From Cristatella mucedo (Eukaryota > Bryozoa > Phylactolaemata > Cristatellidae), in NCBI GenBank assembly GCA_009760855.2, contig WPIO01000049.1, forward strand, positions 2,808,501 to 2,872,500: a stretch of 64,000 bases of DNA. The letters are read 5' to 3'. The notes beneath the pieces are model-generated. The model was not told the origin of the DNA, did no database searches, and saw nothing but the letters and a program-made list of their open reading frames with translations. The first letter of the stretch is position 1. Each line of letters opens with the position of its first letter. This document shows, one piece after another, positions 49,290 to 59,600 of this stretch. Both the position numbers and the translations under genes were made by a program.

Positions 49290-49669
49290 CTCGCCAGTGC
49301 TCTCTCAGTTCGATGAGCACTCGGCTCCGTGCCAGAGTGCCGTCCGCTGGTGCGACGGCGTGAACCACACAATCCTGACCGACTGCAGCAGAGGGACCAG
49401 CCGGGCAGCAGCGGATGCACATCAAGTGCGTACTACATAGTAGCAGAAAGCGATCACACCGAGGGGACCTGCAAACACGGTTGAAGAAGATGCCAACGAT
49501 GACGGATTAGCTGCTCGCTCGCACGTAGTCAAGCGAGCACTCAGCCCGATCGGGCTGCACCCGTAGGAGCCCCACGCCTCGACGAGGGGCAGCTTCGTCC
49601 AAAGGGCTCTGTTGGCGCACAGGTGAACTCCCTTGCGTGCGATTCCTGTTGGCATCAGGAGCGCTTCGG
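49290..49669 (-). pseudogene. Opsin B exon 4 relic (TM4, TM5)
   Basis: The acceptor GTGGCAG|CC is intact. TM4 remains readable (LWTKLPLVEAWGSYG), but the following loop has lost the EPYGTAC block. Part of TM5 remains (GPLGVIAFCYY) before a stop. Nucleotide similarity to A continues through the third-loop region to about 49290. Confidence 0.85.
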
Positions 49670-49839
49670 CTGCCACGAGCAAAAACGAGGGATTCAGTCC
49701 CAGCGCGTCTGCTAGCCGAAGGAGGGCGGCGGCGTGCGCTTCGCTAGAGAATCTCTAACATCGATGCGTTCGCCTGGGCGTTCGCCGAAGCTGCAGCTTT
49801 CTAGTGCATGCCTCGAGAGCCGCGTCAAGGGCGAGGTTA

Positions 49840-49932
49840 GCAGACGCCGACGTATCTTGTTGCGACTGCCAGTGCTATTGCGAGCAGGCTCTGGTTTCCG
49901 AATAGGAGTGATATGAAAGTCAATACGGCAAC
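49840..49932 (-). pseudogene. Opsin B exon 3 relic (TM3)
   Basis: Starts GTTGCCGTATT like A exon 3 after a matching acceptor, then loses two bases relative to A and returns to LLFGNQSLLAIAL and ATRYVGVC. The sequence breaks off before the CAG|GT donor seen in A and C. The Thr-Arg-Tyr triplet is shared by all three copies, so it predates the duplications. Confidence 0.88.
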
Positions 49933-50224
49933 CTGGTCCGAAAGATGCCCGCCAAATCTTCGGGTTTCCTGTCTGCTGAAGCACCGGAATCCGCCGCGCG
50001 GTGCTCCCGGCGTCGGTTCGAGCTGAGTCGCAAGTCTTTTCGTCTCCCACTCATCACGCCACGTAAAGAAGCTCACTGCGAAATAATTTAAGATGTAAAG
50101 AGGAAGGCGTGGTGCGAGCTAACAGCAAACTTGAATAGTGCAAGCCCATTTGCCACGGATTCGCTGGTTTCGCGAATGGGCGAATGGTCGCGGCGGAGCT
50201 CGAGTCGTAAAAGCAGTACTGACA

Positions 50225-50355
50225 TAAAAACAATAAACAAAATAAATAATAAATAAATGAAAACATGAAAATAATAAATAAAACAATAAAAGAAGATAAA
50301 TTTGAATATTTGCACCCTTAGAGAAATCTACCTTTTTCTAGCACGCGAAATGCGA
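50225..50355. repeat. AAT-rich tract and LINE-like tail in opsin B intron 2
   Basis: AATAAATAATAAATAAATG and similar, followed by CACCCTTAGAGAAATCTACC, a worn reverse tail. Confidence 0.6.
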
Positions 50356-51334
50356 AGAGGGCAAATACTAGGAAGCGTCGAGCCTTGCCCTTTGGGTGGC
50401 TGCGACGCAACTTCGAGGTCAGAGCCGCAAACAAGAAAAGGATGAGTACATGAGCGGCTCCCTGAAGTGAGAGGGTCGTCGTCGTGGCCTCGTCGGTGGT
50501 CCGCAGTCAACGAAAGTCCCGCGGTCAGTCCGCCCAACGGGCGCCGTTCTAGCTGTGGAACTGCAGCCATCAATCTTCAACGTGGCTTGCTCCGCTCCGG
50601 AAAGTACCAATGGACAGTGGCGTCGGGCAGTGACCGTCCGGCGGCGGATGAGCTCGCGAGTCTATAGCCCGCGGTGTGTGAACGCCGGGTGCCGGATTGA
50701 GGCGGTGTGCACATGCTCAGCGACCAATTGGGCTTCGCGAGGAAATGAACGCACAACTGAAAGCATCCCTCTCGCCGCAGTGAAGCGAACAGCGGCACGA
50801 CACGTGGACTTTAACAGCCCACAGCGTATCGACGAACCGCGTGATCTGTCGACGGCGCCTGCGGAAATTTGTAAGACTGCCCGAGACTTCTTGGCGAACC
50901 ACGTAAGCATTGCCGTCCCATGAGGTGGAGGTCGATCCCTGCCGTCACAGGGTGTGAGTGAAGCATCGCAGTGCTAAGAATGACGTACATTCCCTAAACC
51001 TTGCCATAGAGCTACAGGTTTACCTTGACGCAAGCATTTCTAATCGGCAGAGAGCTAACTTTTGAATCCTCCTGCGTAACTGCTGCCTAGATCTTTTCAT
51101 GTAATGGGACGACATGAGGGTGTGCTGAGGAAACGTTCGCCTTACGGTCAGTTCACTGTTAATTAGTAAAGGCATACATACATCAACTAGCTGTGAGAGA
51201 CAAACCACGGCTCGCTTTGCTTTGATAACGAACGGCAAAAGCGACCGAGAGCGAGTGTCAGCAAGCAGCGCGTTGACATAATTCGCACATGCATACAATT
51301 GCGTGCGTTTTATCTTTGAGAAAAAATGATACCA

Positions 51335-51460
51335 TTCAATTGTATAACGCGATAAGCGAACTTAATCTCCATTCGTGCACTTAATATATGCCACGGGGCT
51401 CCAGTTCACGACCTCACTGCATTCAGCTGGACCTTAGTTAGTCTGGGTACATTGCCTACA
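51335..51460 (-). mobile_element. SINE S1 copy in opsin B intron 2, shared with A
   Basis: Reverse tail (CGAACTTAATCTCCATTCG) and B-box region (GGGGCTCCAGTTCACGACCT). Occupies the same place as 27630-27765 in A. Confidence 0.68.
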
Positions 51461-51551
51461 TGCCCAAACCAGTGCTGCGGCGGCAACTGTCTTTTTTATT
51501 ACCGAAAACCTGCCCGCTACATGCACGACTCTTGACTACAACCTCTTTGTC

Positions 51552-51554
<3 letters not shown>

Positions 51555-51632
<78 letters not shown>
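51555..51632 (+). repeat. CT microsatellite in opsin B intron 2
   Basis: About 76 bases of pure CT. A has no CT tract at the matching position. Confidence 0.97.
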
Positions 51633-51633
<1 letters not shown>

Positions 51634-51912
51634 CTTTGCTGACCTCGGGCTATGAAGAAAGCGAAAAAGCATCTGCACTGCCTTAAATAAAGAACTTCTC
51701 GGTTTGTTTGCAGTACAATATAGTCTCACTTTGAGCACTTGCATGCATTCCTCGCGTACTGCCGCCGATGGCCGGCTGAGGCTGAGTGGTACCCGTGGCG
51801 GCTAGCGCCTGTCGGCCGCCGGCTGCTGCCGCAACGCCGACAGTCGTCGCCAAGCCGACGCCACTACCATTGCTGACGCCGTCACTGCCACTGCTGTGCA
51901 CGGGGCGCTTAC

Positions 51913-52116
51913 CGACTGCTTCGAACGGCCATTTCTGCTCGATAAAAGAGGGCGAAGATATCGGAAACGTGGCGAACACGAGGCAGAGGTCGTTCGCGTT
52001 GAGGACCACCGCGACGCGCTTGGTCTAACCAGAGCGAAACTTAGCCCTTGCCACCACCAGCAGCCGGACGCTGACGTGGAGGCTGCTTGTGACATTAAGC
52101 ACCGCTACGAGCGGGC
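51913..52116 (-). pseudogene. Opsin B exon 2 relic (TM1 end, TM2)
   Basis: Matches A exon 2, with one extra codon early in the exon. Readable parts are VAVLNVTS, VARAKF and VLNANDLCLVFATFPIS. The donor GTCG|GTAAGC is intact; the acceptor dinucleotide is GG where A and C have AG. One in-frame TAG lies in the first cytoplasmic loop. Confidence 0.88.
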
Positions 52117-52139
52117 CCGCGGCGCTGGCGCAGACGAGC

Positions 52140-52915
52140 GCTGCATCGCGGCGAAGAGAGGGGCACCGCGATGCAGCGCACGCGCGGTGCCTGGACGGAC
52201 GCTGGAGTTTGCGAATGCTCGAACACTGCCACCGCGCGCGAGGCACTGGCAGTGAACTCCCTTGACCTCGCCCTCCTCTCGTGTCTAGCGAGAGAGGCCT
52301 TCCTTGGGTTGGACGTCAGGCTTTCCCGCCGCAGTGAGTAAGGATTTACTGGTCGGCTGCGTGTGGCGCTCGAGGGCTAGAACCTCTTGGCGAAAAGGCT
52401 TCGAGGGCTTCTTTTTGACAGGAGCCCGCAGCGGCAGACCTTGACCGCTCATCCCGCGCCAAATGGTGGAAGAAGAATCAAAGTTAACCAGCACTGTGAG
52501 GGCTATTAAATGCCATCAAACATGTTAACGAGAGCCCTTTCAAATTTAAGCACTCCTGATTTACCACCTTACATTTGCGAGAATAAGTATTCGCCACTGA
52601 TAATAGAGTGAAGCCTTTGAGGTACAAACGCGAGCTCCGTCGAGCTTTCTCGAACTATCTTGACCTCTCGCAACCTCTCTCAACCTCTCTAGAGTCTTTC
52701 AGTTCCTTTCTATTTTTCACTCTCTCGCTCTCTCTCTCTCTCTCTCTCGCCCACTCGCTCGCTCTCGCTCTTGAAAACTCTCGTGATAGTGTATCCGGTC
52801 GGCTGCTTAGACGCCAGCGGTTTCAGTCTAACTAACTGACGATCAAGGCTGTCGACCGCCCACTCGGCCGCGAGTTTGGCGAGGGAGCGTGTGCACGCCA
52901 AAATGGACCGGCTTC
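52140..52915. other. Opsin B intron 1 part, matching A 28440-29175
   Basis: Shared blocks include GCGGCGAAGAGAGGGG, ACGATCAAGGCTGTCGACCG and the TTGGCGAGGGAG region. A CT-rich tract lies at 52722-52752. Exon 1 of B was not found beyond it. Confidence 0.65.
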
Positions 52916-52999
52916 ATAGGTCCATCGCTGTCAAACCAGCGGTTTTCTCAAGCTTCGCAGCCGGCGTGACGAAGAGTGCACGGAACCACCGCCTCCGAT

Positions 53000-53685
53000 A
53001 ACCCAGTGACCTCAGAGCGCCAGAGCAAAGCAGCCGCCCAGCGGCTGGTGGCGGCGCCCTGCTAGGAGTCGATAGTGCCCTGCGGCGAGTCGGCGGTAGA
53101 TAATAGATAGATAGATAATAGCAGATACCAGATAGATAGCCAATAATAGGAGTCCTGCGATGAGGCGAAGGCGGGGCGCGATAGTGACGCCGCCGAGCAT
53201 AGCTGCGAGAGCGTCTCGGCGGAGCCTAGTCACGAGAGGGACGCCGCGAGGCATACCCGCGATAGTAGCGCTGCACGGCGAACCAGCGACACCGTCTGCT
53301 CGGAGCGTAGTTGCGAGAACGACGCGAAGGAGCGTTCCAGCGAGAACGACGCCGAGCAGTGGAGCCCTGAGAGTGACGTGGTAGTGTGGACGATCTCCGA
53401 GTGAGTTACACAAGCAAAGTCGACCAGCGATGGATCCGTGTAGCCGACCACCGTGGCTCGCACAGAGGAGGTTACTTGCACGAGCCACGCGATGTTAGAA
53501 GCTAGGTTCCAGCTTGGCTTGGATGTTGGCTGCACCTATAGCCGGCTGCTCGCAAAAGGTCGTGCTGACGTGCACCTCCTGTGGAGTGATGTCACGTGAC
53601 CTGCACCCCAGTTAAACTGGTGTAAAATTTTTAGCGTCGACATTACCATGGAGCTGAAAGAGGCCGAACGAAATGCTTTGATTTT
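53000..53685. other. No gene recognised; GATA-type short repeats
   Basis: GATAGATAGATAATAGCAGA at 53098-53150, and a GCGAGA-rich segment at 53170-53390 that opens a 158-codon frame on the minus strand, probably by composition. Confidence 0.5.
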
Positions 53686-53689
53686 TTTA

Positions 53690-54335
53690 TGGGGATAATA
53701 CTAATAATAAAACCTTTGATGCTGCACCCGTAGAGAACTCAATCTCTTTCTAGCCACTTTAAACTTGCTGCAAGGGAAAGACGATCGAATGGTTAGTGGT
53801 AGCATGCTCAATAAAGGACATTAACAACGTAGTTTGGGATAACATGCACAGGGTCAGCATGCAAGTACGATCGGTCGCAGCATGCACAGTGTCAGCACGC
53901 AAAAGACCATAAAGGACGAATGACAGAGACCCACTAAAAGCTGTGATAAATAGATGCGTTTTCTAGTTGTTTTTTTAATCTGGGCAAGTCAGGAGATGTG
54001 ATGCAAGTCAAGAGAAAGATCAAGGGTTTTGGAGCATACGAACTGAAAACATGATCTCCAAAGGATCTGAGATTTAAACTAGGCATTTGTAAACAATTAT
54101 ATTCCAAAAAGCCGGTGTACGATGCTTAGCCTGGTAGGGCGGTATATCCGATAGGTAAGCTGGAGCCACAGAATTGAGAGAACAAAAAGTATGGGACGGA
54201 ATCTTGAAGTCAATCCGTTGCTTGACTGGGAGCGAGTGCATGCCAACGAGAAGTGGCGAGATGTGGCAACTGCGACTCTCACGACAGAAAAGCCTAGCTG
54301 CTGAGTTTTGCACCAGCTGTAAGCGCCCGAGTCCA
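53690..54335 (-). mobile_element. LINE family 1, 5'-truncated
   Basis: The reverse tail (GAGAACTCAATCTCTTTCTA) next to AATACTAATAATAA. The C-terminal domain is partly readable on the minus strand (QNSAARLFCRESRSCHISPL). Confidence 0.85.
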
Positions 54336-54399
54336 AATCAAATTAGTATTCGTAATATCACGCTACTTAAAAAAGATCTCTGCATCACATGTTAGCCTG

Positions 54400-54475
54400 C
54401 TTTAATGAAAGCATGGGAAAGTCATAAGAAAATATTTAGTTCTCCAAGAGCACTATACAAATAATAAATTATTGT
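54400..54475 (+). mobile_element. LINE-type tail fragment
   Basis: ATTTAGTTCTCCAAGAGCAC, then TATACAAATAATAAATTATT, resembling the CR1/L2-type tail. Confidence 0.5.
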
Positions 54476-54479
54476 CAGC

Positions 54480-56200
54480 ATTAACAAGCGTAAACTCTTG
54501 GTTTGTACTGCTACATTCAGAGGTAAAAATTTAATTCTACAGCTTAACTAAAACCAGAATGAGCCTACATGTAGAAATCTGGAGGGATTGGCAGAATATC
54601 AATTTACGAGATAAAGATTGGTTTTGCTTGCTAATTTGTGTAAGAAACCTTGTCTATGACCATTATTTAAATTATAGAGCAATTTGGTATAATTAATTTT
54701 GTTCTAAAATTGGTTTCCGGATAGTCTTGGAACGTCCTTTTTGCTCTTACTTCTAGTTCGAGGAAGTAGGAATTTTTATATAGGTACTAAACGGAAGTTA
54801 TAAATTGTGCACCAATAACACAAGCACTGCAGTGTGCCTTACTAGAGCCGTTGATCTGAACATAAGCACCCTAACCTCTAAATAGCTCCTCTCTTTGAGG
54901 TCAATATCTTCTGATGCTACTGTACCTGAAGCATCTTATTTAGCGTTCGCATTATTAATATTGATCGCACGTAGCATATCTTGAATAGCCTGCTGCTGAA
55001 TGACTAAGTAACGGACTTAAAAACGCCAGTAGAAGAGTGTCTTCACACAAATATTAGTTATACAATGGTCAGTGAGTGCTGCATTATCAATAGCTGCTTG
55101 GTAGCTCACAGACAATTTATAAGGCAATTCATGAGCACATCATTGAAAGACGGGTAAATAGACCACATCTTGACTACAGTTCTAAGAGTTTTCTGCACAC
55201 AATATCATCAGACGCAACCAAAATGATAGATGTAGACATGTAAACTTCTATCCACTAGCAAAAGATAGCGAGATTTCAGCAAAGCACCAAGTTAGAACTG
55301 CCTGGAAATGCACTGTACCCCATCTAAGTACCATGGACCACCACGGTGGATGCACAGAAAAAACCCTCATATTGTGAAGACTTTTGCGAGTACTGGACAT
55401 TTAGTCATGTTAAATCAGTATTTTCTTTGTCTCCGTTATGTACCCAACAGGTGGGAAAGGAAGAATTATGGAGCACACAGCAAAAGTTGAAAATGTACCT
55501 AGACATTGCTATTTAACCGAGCCGTGCACATCGTACAAGTGGCTAATGGTAAATCAGAACCTCCCTCATTGATCAGAGAGCAGCCTAAAACTGCCCCCCC
55601 CCCCTCGGCTTCTGCTGCGCCTAGTAGACGATCGACGCCTCTGACTCAGATGTGACCAAGTTCAGCTTTTATATGGAGGCCGTTTTTGTGCTCCGATGCG
55701 ATACCGAGGATGAGTGTATGGCTGCAGCTTGAGACAATAGATTGCCGGCCGGCTAGAGAGCCAGAGCACGGCCTCACTGCTTTGAGCCGATCCCTCTGCT
55801 CGGTAGCGTTTCAACTAAGTTCGGCGAGCATTTCCTCGCTGAGGTGACGGATGAGCTCGATCGACGTAGGCCACCGAATAAGAGCGAATACGTGATAGGC
55901 GGAAGCTTCGCCTGGCAATTATCTTGCAGGCCGCTTCCCAGCTTCAAGTAGGACGACATTGCAAAGCGGAAATTGTCGTTCAGCCCAGTCGCACACTGCC
56001 GAGTCGCTCACTGATTGTCCAAGTTGATGCCGGCCTGCCTGAGCGCTGTGGCGCCTGGTGCGTATCGAAGAGAAGGCACAACTGGCTAGAATTCGTTGGC
56101 CGTGCCAGCAGTTTGGGCAGCCTGAAAGTGATGCGACCTCCAGCATTCAGCGACACCGATGAACTGTACGGCTAAACCACCACAGAAATCTCGCAGATTT
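54480..56200. other. No gene recognised; region upstream of opsin C
   Basis: AT-rich to 55590, with a C-run at 55597-55606, then more GC-rich. 56120-56520 shows similarity to D upstream of exon 1 and may hold the C promoter or 5' leader. Confidence 0.5.
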
Positions 56201-56527
56201 CAAGCTCGCAAGCTTATGATCCTCTGTACTTTTGTTTGATTATTGACTCTTTAACCAGAGTCAGCAACGACCAATGGATGAAGCCTGTCGGACTGGGTAG
56301 GACCGGCAACCCTGGATGAGGCTACTAGCCGAAGTGCTACGGCCAGAGGAGGTACTGTGCCACCAGCCGCTCAATCACACGGTGAAGCAAGCTACACGGC
56401 AGTAGGTGAGCAGATCATGACGACATTGGCATTAGCGAGCAGCCTTTGCACAGGGCGTGTCCAATGTAAGCCACTGTGCATGGTCTTCATTTCTTTCGTA
56501 GTAGGAGATAAGAGCATTTGAAGAACC

Positions 56528-56699
56528 ATGACCAGCTGGGTAAAGTGGAATGCTCTGGACAAGGTTTCGAATCTAAGTGCAATAGTCATTACGTCTTCAT
56601 CCCCAGACGACGACGACGACGACAGAGAAGTGCACAACAGAACTGTGACGATAGAACACTGGCAGAGTATGAGGCTTGGAGCGATCCTGGCACTTGCAG
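56528..56699 (+). CDS. Opsin C exon 1: N-terminus and start of TM1
   Basis: 172 bases, 57 codons plus one. The ATG at 56528 has A at -3. Visible features: six Asp near residues 27-32, the sequon N-R-T, then WQSMRLGAILALA entering TM1. Donor TGCAG|GTAATC, phase 1 as in A. The reverse strand also has a 186-codon open frame here (57149-56589), which is only a shadow. Locus D carries a broken copy of this exon. Confidence 0.82.
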
Positions 56700-59600
56700 G
56701 TAATCTTGGCCGAGCGGCGATGCCGAATGCCTGCTGGACTTGAGCAAAAACGCCCTAGAGAGGACATGCAGAGTCGGTTTGGGGCAGAGTCGGTTTGGGG
56801 CATGTGCAGAGAAGTCGAATGGCTGACTGCTGCCAGGCCCCAACCCGGCGCCGGGGTAAACAAAGGCCCCAACCGGGGTACGAGGATGGATGAGGAGCTT
56901 GCCCAGTGACGTCAGTGAGGCGTCGCAGACGATGAATAGTAGCCAAGGCTTCCGCGCAGTACGTGCACGCATGCGAGGAACCATGAGACAACAGCTATTA
57001 GGTATGCTCTTGTGTGGGTAGCCGTCCTGCAAGAAGGCTTTAGGTTGGTCAGATACAAGTAGATGACAACAAGTAAGCAACTTGAAGTTAAAGAAGACGA
57101 AAATAGCGGTTGTTAAAGAGCAGTGATAATAATACATTTCATGTAGCATCCTCAGACTCGATCTCTTTCGTAGAACTTGACATTTGCTGCACAGGAAGCC
57201 CGATCGAATGGTTATTGGTATTTGTTTAGATATACCAGGTATTGATGAGTCGCCGAACCATTAATGTAGTGCACATACACAGTGTCGTGGAAAACTGTGA
57301 GCGGTTTCATATGAGGGCACAGGTTCACGTATGTATCCAAATAATTCTGTGATGCCGAAGTGGTTTAACCCAAGGGTTAATATGCTCGCCCCGACCAAGG
57401 TCTGGTCCAGGTCGTGGGCTCGAGCCAGTGGCGTATATGAAGAGCTTGGTAAGAGATTAAGTACTATAAGGGCACTGTACAACTAAGTTGTATTATATTG
57501 TTGCATGCTCGAAATAAGTTGCCCTAGTGATAAGACAAAAAACGCACATTGTGAAATTTTGATTCATGCATTGTTACTACTTGAAAGATTCCATGGATGA
57601 CCTGGTGTCCACAGAACCCCACTGATAGACCATAGTATGTGTGGCCGATGGTTTTAGTGAAGGTACGTCGTGCCCATTCTGCTGAAATATTTTTCAGGTA
57701 ACATGGACGGAACAGCTATGACCTCAAATAATCTAGCACTTTCCAGGCGGCTAGTGGGAGGCCTTACCCAGAGCAAAAGCTGAGAATAAGGCAGGCGAGT
57801 GCCCAATTGGGGTTTTACAGCAACTGTATCTGTCACCAGTTTGTGGTACCAGCTCAATGTGCATTACTCTCTGCTGCCAGATATCTTGTGACAAAGAAGC
57901 AATTGGCACGATATTTTGACCATCACTCGGGTGACTACTGTAAGAATGTATGCTAAAAGAGGCGATAAATATGCATTTGACTGCTTCCCTATTTCATTTA
58001 TAGGTAGCACAAACTAAACACAAAAGTACACAGTGATACACAAATAGATTTTTAAAAAAGCACGTGAAGTGCATAATGGATTTACGATTATCACGTGACA
58101 TTGCTACGTACACTTGCTAAACTTCAAGCTCTTGTACACGAGGAAACCATATGTACACTGATCCATGCATTACCGACATACCGTCTTCTGTAACTAACCG
58201 CTCGCTGGTCTACTGTCCTGGCAATTAGGCGCTTACAGTTGGTGCCAAACATTGCAGTTAATATCATCTGCCGTGAGCGTCGCATTTGCCACATCACGCC
58301 ACTTCTCGGGAACGTGCACTGGCTCCCAATCAAGTAGCATATCGACTTCAAGGCTCTCTCACTTAATTTCCAGCCTCATAGTCAGAACTGTTTCCCACCA
58401 CGCGAATAATCGTACAACCCGCCGTTCTGACTGGAATATTTTAGCCATACCTCGTACATAATTAAAAATCATTTTAGACCCCGCTTTTATTTCCTATGCT
58501 CTTAAAGCCTGAAAATCACTACCAACGCACGTCACAACGTCCCATGACATGACATTTAAAAAAGCTTTAACGCGCCTATTTATTACAGGATTACTTGGGT
58601 CCTTTGTGATACATCCTTCGTGTGCATGTTGCTGCTTACACTTTGCCTGCTGCTTACGGGTGTTACCACCAAAAATGTGGTGGTGCTTTATTTACCGTTT
58701 CTTTAAAGTTCCTGGAGAGAGATTCATTTCTCTGAGGGTGCCACACAAATTTAATATTTTTGTTATTAATATTGGAGGGAGATATCACTAACGTGTGTTA
58801 GAAAGGTTTGTGGTACGATGCAAATCTCGCAGAAGAAGTATTCCAGATAGAAGGACTGAACGCAAGAATAAAGTAATCTATAATTAAGAAACACAATCTT
58901 TAAATCGGTTGGCTATTTTTAGATGAACAATTGCAAGTGGGTGATAGTGAAATTATGTTGTAGTTACGACTGGCACAGGAAACAAGCCTACCAGCATATT
59001 TTTGCAGCACCAACTGTAAGCGTCTCTTTTTAAAGGCAGTATGACCTTTGGACAGTGAGTTACATAAGTCTAGAAAGAATTGGCAAGATATCTAGTCAAA
59101 CTAGTCTCAATATTTTTCTTAGCCAGCCCGTATTTTTGAGGTGGTACGTGGCTAGTTATAGAAAGATTTTACTATGGAGCTAATCTGGTCATCTAGTGAG
59201 GACACCTAGATTGCTTTCTCATGCCACGACAGATATCTGGCCGAGCCCATTTCCGAGTGTCTTTCGATTTTTAGTAACACAAGATGTGCCGCTTGCTATA
59301 AATTCAGTTTTGATATGACTACTTTCAATGGTTAGCCACCGTCGTATAGCATACGAAGCAGTCAGCTGATGGCAATATTTTTCTATCTGCCTCTAGTCTG
59401 GTGCGCTTAAATAGAGCATAGCTATACCACCGCGATTCTTTTCACCGGTAATCGTTTGAAAGTATGAGCACACTCTTGCAAGCGGTACTCGCATTGTGGC
59501 CATCGTCATCTTCATCTTTATCCCCATCATTATTTCAGTTATAATATATATCAAATTTAAAAGTACGATAACAGCCGTTCGTTTGCGTAGCACACCGGGA

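Larger units (their letters stand above)
47110..52116 (-). pseudogene. Opsin B, decayed duplicate of opsin A
   Basis: Exons 2-5 are recognisable in the same order and strand as A: about 52116-51913, 49932-49840, 49669-49290 and 47375-47110. Damage: the exon 2 acceptor AG reads GG; exon 2 has an in-frame TAG after KFRSG; exon 3 lacks two bases and its donor is gone; the exon 4 loop that should hold the Glu and Cys is scrambled; exon 5 has stops, and the retinal Lys codon AAG reads AAT (Asn). Exon 1 was not found. Introns and the 3' flank also match A, so this is a segmental duplicate and not a retrocopy. Confidence 0.9.

Noticed and set aside
53012-53488. 158-codon frame, minus strand
   Set aside because: Lies in a GCGAGA-rich repetitive stretch; hydrophobic low-complexity product, no family.
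52920-56200. Exon 1 of opsin B
   Set aside because: Searched on the minus strand for the LGAIL and donor region seen in A and C; nothing similar found. A LINE now occupies part of the area.
56589-57149. 186-codon open frame on the minus strand, with a partial echo at 32584-32898
   Set aside because: It is antisense to opsin C exon 1 and intron 1; the echo exists because D duplicates C. No known domain.
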